Source of the DNA: an uncultured Rubritalea sp.
GTDB lineage: Bacteria > Verrucomicrobiota > Verrucomicrobiia > Verrucomicrobiales > Akkermansiaceae
Assembly (NCBI GenBank): GCA_937981665.1
Contig: CALJOJ010000007.1
Location: forward strand, 62,001 to 126,000
Reading direction: 5' to 3'
Length of the DNA stretch: 64,000 nt
In this document: positions 61,051 through 64,000 of the stretch, one piece after another
Layout of the letters: the number at the start of each line of letters is the position of its first letter
How positions within the stretch are numbered: the stretch's first letter is position 1
Position numbers and translations under genes: made by a program
Notes under the pieces: model-generated
Databases searched by the model: none
What the model was told of the DNA's origin: nothing
The model's input: the letters and a program-made list of their open reading frames with translations, nothing else

Positions 61051-62745
61051 TTATGTGTACTTAAGTACCTCTTCGATAGTGGTTTTACCGCTATAAATAT
61101 TACGCATTCCATCTTCACGGAGAGTCTGCATACCTAGCTCGATAGCCCTTTGGTTAATTACTACGGATGGTGAACGTTTAATAATGAGTTCCCGGATGGG
61201 ATCAGAAATATCTAATAATTCGAAAAGACCTTGTCTGCCTTTATAACCATTTCCACACACACTACACCCTTGACCAGTATAGAATTCTTTATCACCGAGT
61301 TCATGCGGGGATAAGCCTAACTGATTAATCAACGCTTCACTTGGCTCGTAAGATGCTCTACAAGAATGACAAATCGTTCTAACAAGTCGCTGAGCAAGTA
61401 CACCTTCAAGAGATGCCGCTACTAGGAATGGCTCCACTCCCATATCTACTAATCTCGTCACAGCACCCGCTGCATCATTAGTGTGGAGTGTAGAAAGAAC
61501 CAAGTGACCAGTAAGTGATGCTTGGATCGAAATCTGTGCAGTTTCCTTATCTCGTATCTCTCCTACCAAAATTCGGTCTGGGTCTTGACGTAAAAAGGCT
61601 CGAAGAATTCGAGAGAAGTCGAGATCAATAGCCTCGTTAACCGGAATCTGAATAATTCCATCAATGTCATACTCCACAGGGTCTTCCGCGGTAAGAAGCT
61701 TCGAGTCTATCGAATTGATCTTTCTTAATGCGGCATAGAGAGTCGTTGTCTTACCTGCACCAGTAGGCCCAGTTACGACAAAAATTCCATTTGGCTTATG
61801 AATCGTCTCATTGATATATGAGTACATATCATCAGGTAAGCCAATCGCCTCCAGTGTCAAATTCACGTTACTTCTATCTAGAATACGAAGCACCACACTC
61901 TCCCCATGCTGAGTAGGTAGTGAGGAAACACGCATATCTACCTGCTTGCCCCCCATATTTTTAACAATACGCCCATCTTGAGGCACACGTGTCTCAGCGA
62001 TGTTCATATTAGACATGACTTTGATGCGCGAAATAATAGCGCGCCCTAGGTTATTAGGCGGTGGGGCCATTTCAAATAAAGCTCCATCCACACGGTAGCG
62101 GATTTTAAACTCTTCTTCAAATGGCTCAAAGTGAATATCTGACGCTTGCTCATTGATCGCTTGGAACATCACCAAGTCAACATAACGAATAATAGGTGCG
62201 GAATTAGCCTCGGACTCCAGATCCTCTGCACTTAGTTCACCCATTGCAGCGGCATCTAAATTATTGAGCATTTCCCCCATTGTGTCTCCACCGTCACCAT
62301 ATAGCGTATTAATCTTTTCTTCAATCTGGTGATCAGGAGCAACGACAACAATGATCTGCTTCCCTAACGCAAAGCGTAAATCTTCAGCTGTTTGTGGATT
62401 TAGAGGATCAGTTAGTGCTACAGAAAGACCTTCTGGACCAATGTCTACTGGTAAAGCTCCGTGCAACCTTGCCATCCCCACAGGTATCTGTGATAAGAGT
62501 TCATCAGGTGGAATAAATAGATCGAGATCCATCACCTCAGTACCTAGCTCAGAGGCAATAACTGGCCAGATATCATCTTTACTCGACGTAATCTCAAAGT
62601 CAGCCAATGTCTCAGCAATATCTTTACCGCTCGTCTCAATCGAGGAAAGCATCTCTTCTGCTAAATATTTATCGACCATCCCTCTTCCCATGAAAAGGTC
62701 TATCACTTGTTGGTTGTCCATAGTTTTACTAAAAATTGAATTCAA
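61051..62745 (-). CDS. gspE: GspE/PilB-type secretion/assembly ATPase (complete copy)
   Basis: A 564-residue hexameric ATPase. The N-terminal GspE-N (MshEN) domain (about 10-160) is followed by the ATPase core: ASDIHFEPFEEEFKIRYRVDG, Walker A GPTGAGKTTTLYA (about 327-339), Asp box LTAEDPVEYD, Walker B LRQDPDRILVGEIRD, His box TGHLVLSTLHTNDA, and a tetracysteine zinc module (CHSC ... CSVC) near 456-500. Normal for the family. Next to a second GspE-like gene (43 bases), the two differing in zinc-loop length and N-terminal part. Confidence 0.95.
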   Translation of the reverse strand: MNSIFSKTMDNQQVIDLFMGRGMVDKYLAEEMLSSIETSGKDIAETLADFEITSSKDDIWPVIASELGTEVMDLDLFIPPDELLSQIPVGMARLHGALPVDIGPEGLSVALTDPLNPQTAEDLRFALGKQIIVVVAPDHQIEEKINTLYGDGGDTMGEMLNNLDAAAMGELSAEDLESEANSAPIIRYVDLVMFQAINEQASDIHFEPFEEEFKIRYRVDGALFEMAPPPNNLGRAIISRIKVMSNMNIAETRVPQDGRIVKNMGGKQVDMRVSSLPTQHGESVVLRILDRSNVNLTLEAIGLPDDMYSYINETIHKPNGIFVVTGPTGAGKTTTLYAALRKINSIDSKLLTAEDPVEYDIDGIIQIPVNEAIDLDFSRILRAFLRQDPDRILVGEIRDKETAQISIQASLTGHLVLSTLHTNDAAGAVTRLVDMGVEPFLVAASLEGVLAQRLVRTICHSCRASYEPSEALINQLGLSPHELGDKEFYTGQGCSVCGNGYKGRQGLFELLDISDPIRELIIKRSPSVVINQRAIELGMQTLREDGMRNIYSGKTTIEEVLKYT

Positions 62746-62788
62746 ATTACCTTACGACGTCTAAAATAACATTCTGATACTCTTTGCT

Positions 62789-64000
62789 CTACGCATTATC
62801 AGACATTGTCGTTCCTATAACCTCAGATGCGGAGGTCATCCCCGATAGTACTTTTCTAATACCATCTTCTCTAAGAGTTCTCATGCCTAACTCACGTGCA
62901 CGCTTACGTAACTGTGGTGACGAGAGGTCGTCATTGATCATATGGCGAACCTCGTCATCTATTTTAAATAGCTCAAATAAACCTATTCGGCCTTTATAGC
63001 CACCGTTTCTGCATTTTGGACATCCAGCCGGTCCATAGATGGAACTATCGCTCATCTGGTTCACATCCACATTCAATAAGCGCATTTCATTCTCTGTTAG
63101 ATTGGCTGGTGCCTTACAAACACTGCAAAGCTTTCTCACCAACCTCTGGGCAGCTATCGCTCTTATAGCTGAAGCAATAAGGAACTTCTTCACTCCAATA
63201 TCAGCTAATCGAGCAACTGCACTAGTAGCATCATTCGTATGCAATGTAGAGAATACCAGGTGTCCAGTAAGTGCCGCATTGATAGCAATGGATGCCGTCT
63301 CCTCATCTCGGATCTCACCAATCATGATAATGTTAGGAGCCTGGCGAAGCATCGCTCTAAGAGCTGCTGCAAATGTCATCCCTATCTCGGTCTTCACCAT
63401 TACCTGGTTAATACCAGCCATTTCATATTCCACAGGATCCTCCACAGTAATAATCTTCTTATCTGGTCGGTTGATCTCATTAAGGCAGGTGTAGAGCGTC
63501 GTAGTCTTACCACTACCTGTCGGCCCAGTGACTAAAATGATACCATCGGGCAGGCCTAACAGCTTTTTAAATTCATCCTGATCGTCAGAAAGAAAACCTA
63601 ACTCAGGAAGACCTAAGAGCAGTCCTGACTTATCAAGAATACGCATAACAATACTCTCTCCGTGATTACTAGGCACACTAGATACACGAAGGTCTACATC
63701 CCTACCTCCCACTTGAATCTGAATTCTTCCATCTTGAGGTAATCGTTTCTCCGAAATTTTCATTGTACCACTCATCACCTTGAGACGAGCAATGATAGCG
63801 GGCAAGAGCCTTCTAGGATGGTTAGCTACTTCTAATAACTTACCATCCACACGATACCTGATACGCAATGATTTCTCCATTGGCTCAATGTGAATATCAC
63901 TAGCCTTCATCTTAAATGCTTCCACCAACATAGTAGAAACTAACTTAATAATCGGTGCATCATTCGCTTCTGCCCCCTCTTCACCTCCCCATTCGAGACC
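62789..64000 (-). CDS. GspE/PilB-type ATPase, 5'-truncated by the window edge
   Basis: A second, tandem GspE-family ATPase. The frame runs open to base 64000, so the N-terminal domain lies outside; the ATG at 63931 is internal (upstream codons read DAPIIKLVSTM, the usual lead to the ATPase core). Present: KASDIHIEPMEKSLRIRYRVDG, Walker A GPTGSGKTTTLY, ITVEDPVEYE, Walker B LRQAPNIIMIGEIRD, GHLVFSTLHTNDA, and two zinc pairs (CSVC and CPKC). It may power a pilus or be the secretion ATPase proper, with the downstream copy in the other role. Confidence 0.95.
   Translation of the reverse strand, partial: GLEWGGEEGAEANDAPIIKLVSTMLVEAFKMKASDIHIEPMEKSLRIRYRVDGKLLEVANHPRRLLPAIIARLKVMSGTMKISEKRLPQDGRIQIQVGGRDVDLRVSSVPSNHGESIVMRILDKSGLLLGLPELGFLSDDQDEFKKLLGLPDGIILVTGPTGSGKTTTLYTCLNEINRPDKKIITVEDPVEYEMAGINQVMVKTEIGMTFAAALRAMLRQAPNIIMIGEIRDEETASIAINAALTGHLVFSTLHTNDATSAVARLADIGVKKFLIASAIRAIAAQRLVRKLCSVCKAPANLTENEMRLLNVDVNQMSDSSIYGPAGCPKCRNGGYKGRIGLFELFKIDDEVRHMINDDLSSPQLRKRARELGMRTLREDGIRKVLSGMTSASEVIGTTMSDNA

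Overview
The window looks like a chromosomal stretch of a marine or aquatic Verrucomicrobiota-type bacterium (Rubritalea/Verrucomicrobiales-like). This is inferred from gene content, not from a marker-gene search: a PEP-CTERM protein plus an exosortase-type CAAX protease homologue, a DUF4034 gene, the RDD-SpoIIM-DUF4129-DUF4350-MoxR-DUF58 cluster, a TonB2-type energy-transduction operon, a type II secretion/type IV pilus-like cluster with tandem GspE ATPases, and mostly weak Shine-Dalgarno sites. Base composition is moderate and fairly even. No prophage, CRISPR array, integron or intact insertion sequence was seen.

Layout. 1-5.4 kb: the 3' part of recQ, an RlmD-type rRNA methyltransferase, and an Lrp regulator - aminotransferase - CPBP protease group. 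5.4-6.25 kb: a gene-poor gap with an IS66 remnant. 6.25-8.9 kb: thrS-infC, with infC apparently starting at AUA behind a strong ribosome-binding site. 9.3-11.2 kb: a LysM protein and a PEP-CTERM protein, each with a terminator. 11.2-11.95 kb: a decayed stretch with an rlmF (YbiN) remnant and a ~98-bp imperfect inverted repeat. 11.95-17.7 kb: typA, a type II glutamine synthetase behind a sigma-54 promoter, lysC and ilvC. 17.9-19.1 kb: a half-length phosphotransacetylase-like gene and tmk. 19.1-26.2 kb: the MoxR/DUF58/SpoIIM/RDD operon. 26.3-34.3 kb: lipB, a secreted metallopeptidase, a HupE/UreJ-like membrane protein, coaD, a second MoxR and a 1144-residue AsmA-like protein with internal repeats. 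34.3-39.3 kb: a CPXCG zinc-ribbon protein, a HerA-like ATPase, a 131-residue mini-kinase next to a PP2C phosphatase, and a DUF3108 protein. 39.4-44.6 kb: a TonB2-type operon (DUF3450, TtpC-like ExbB, ExbB, ExbD, TonB, TPR). 44.9-48.5 kb: metK-ahcY divergent from an ArsR/methyltransferase fusion that looks like the SAH-sensing regulator SahR. 48.7-53.5 kb: a DUF4034 gene broken by one in-frame TGA, comM, engB and an exported beta-propeller. 53.6 kb: a CAU-anticodon tRNA. 53.8-57.2 kb: alpha-amylase and 4-alpha-glucanotransferase. 57.3-64 kb: an OmpA-domain protein and GspG, GspF, GspE, GspE.

How it works together. Much is housekeeping: translation (thrS, infC, typA, engB, tRNA), amino-acid synthesis (lysC, ilvC, GSII), the activated-methyl cycle (metK, ahcY and regulator) and cofactors (lipB, coaD). 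The accessory character lies in envelope systems: two MoxR chaperone modules, TonB2-type transport, AsmA-like lipid/envelope traffic, PEP-CTERM surface anchoring and type II secretion. Starch/glycogen metabolism is represented by the amylase-malQ pair. The most informative individual signals are the AUA start of infC, the sigma-54 site before GSII, the SahR-like switch, the single-TGA DUF4034 lesion, and the decayed 11.2-11.95 kb region with its large hairpin repeat.
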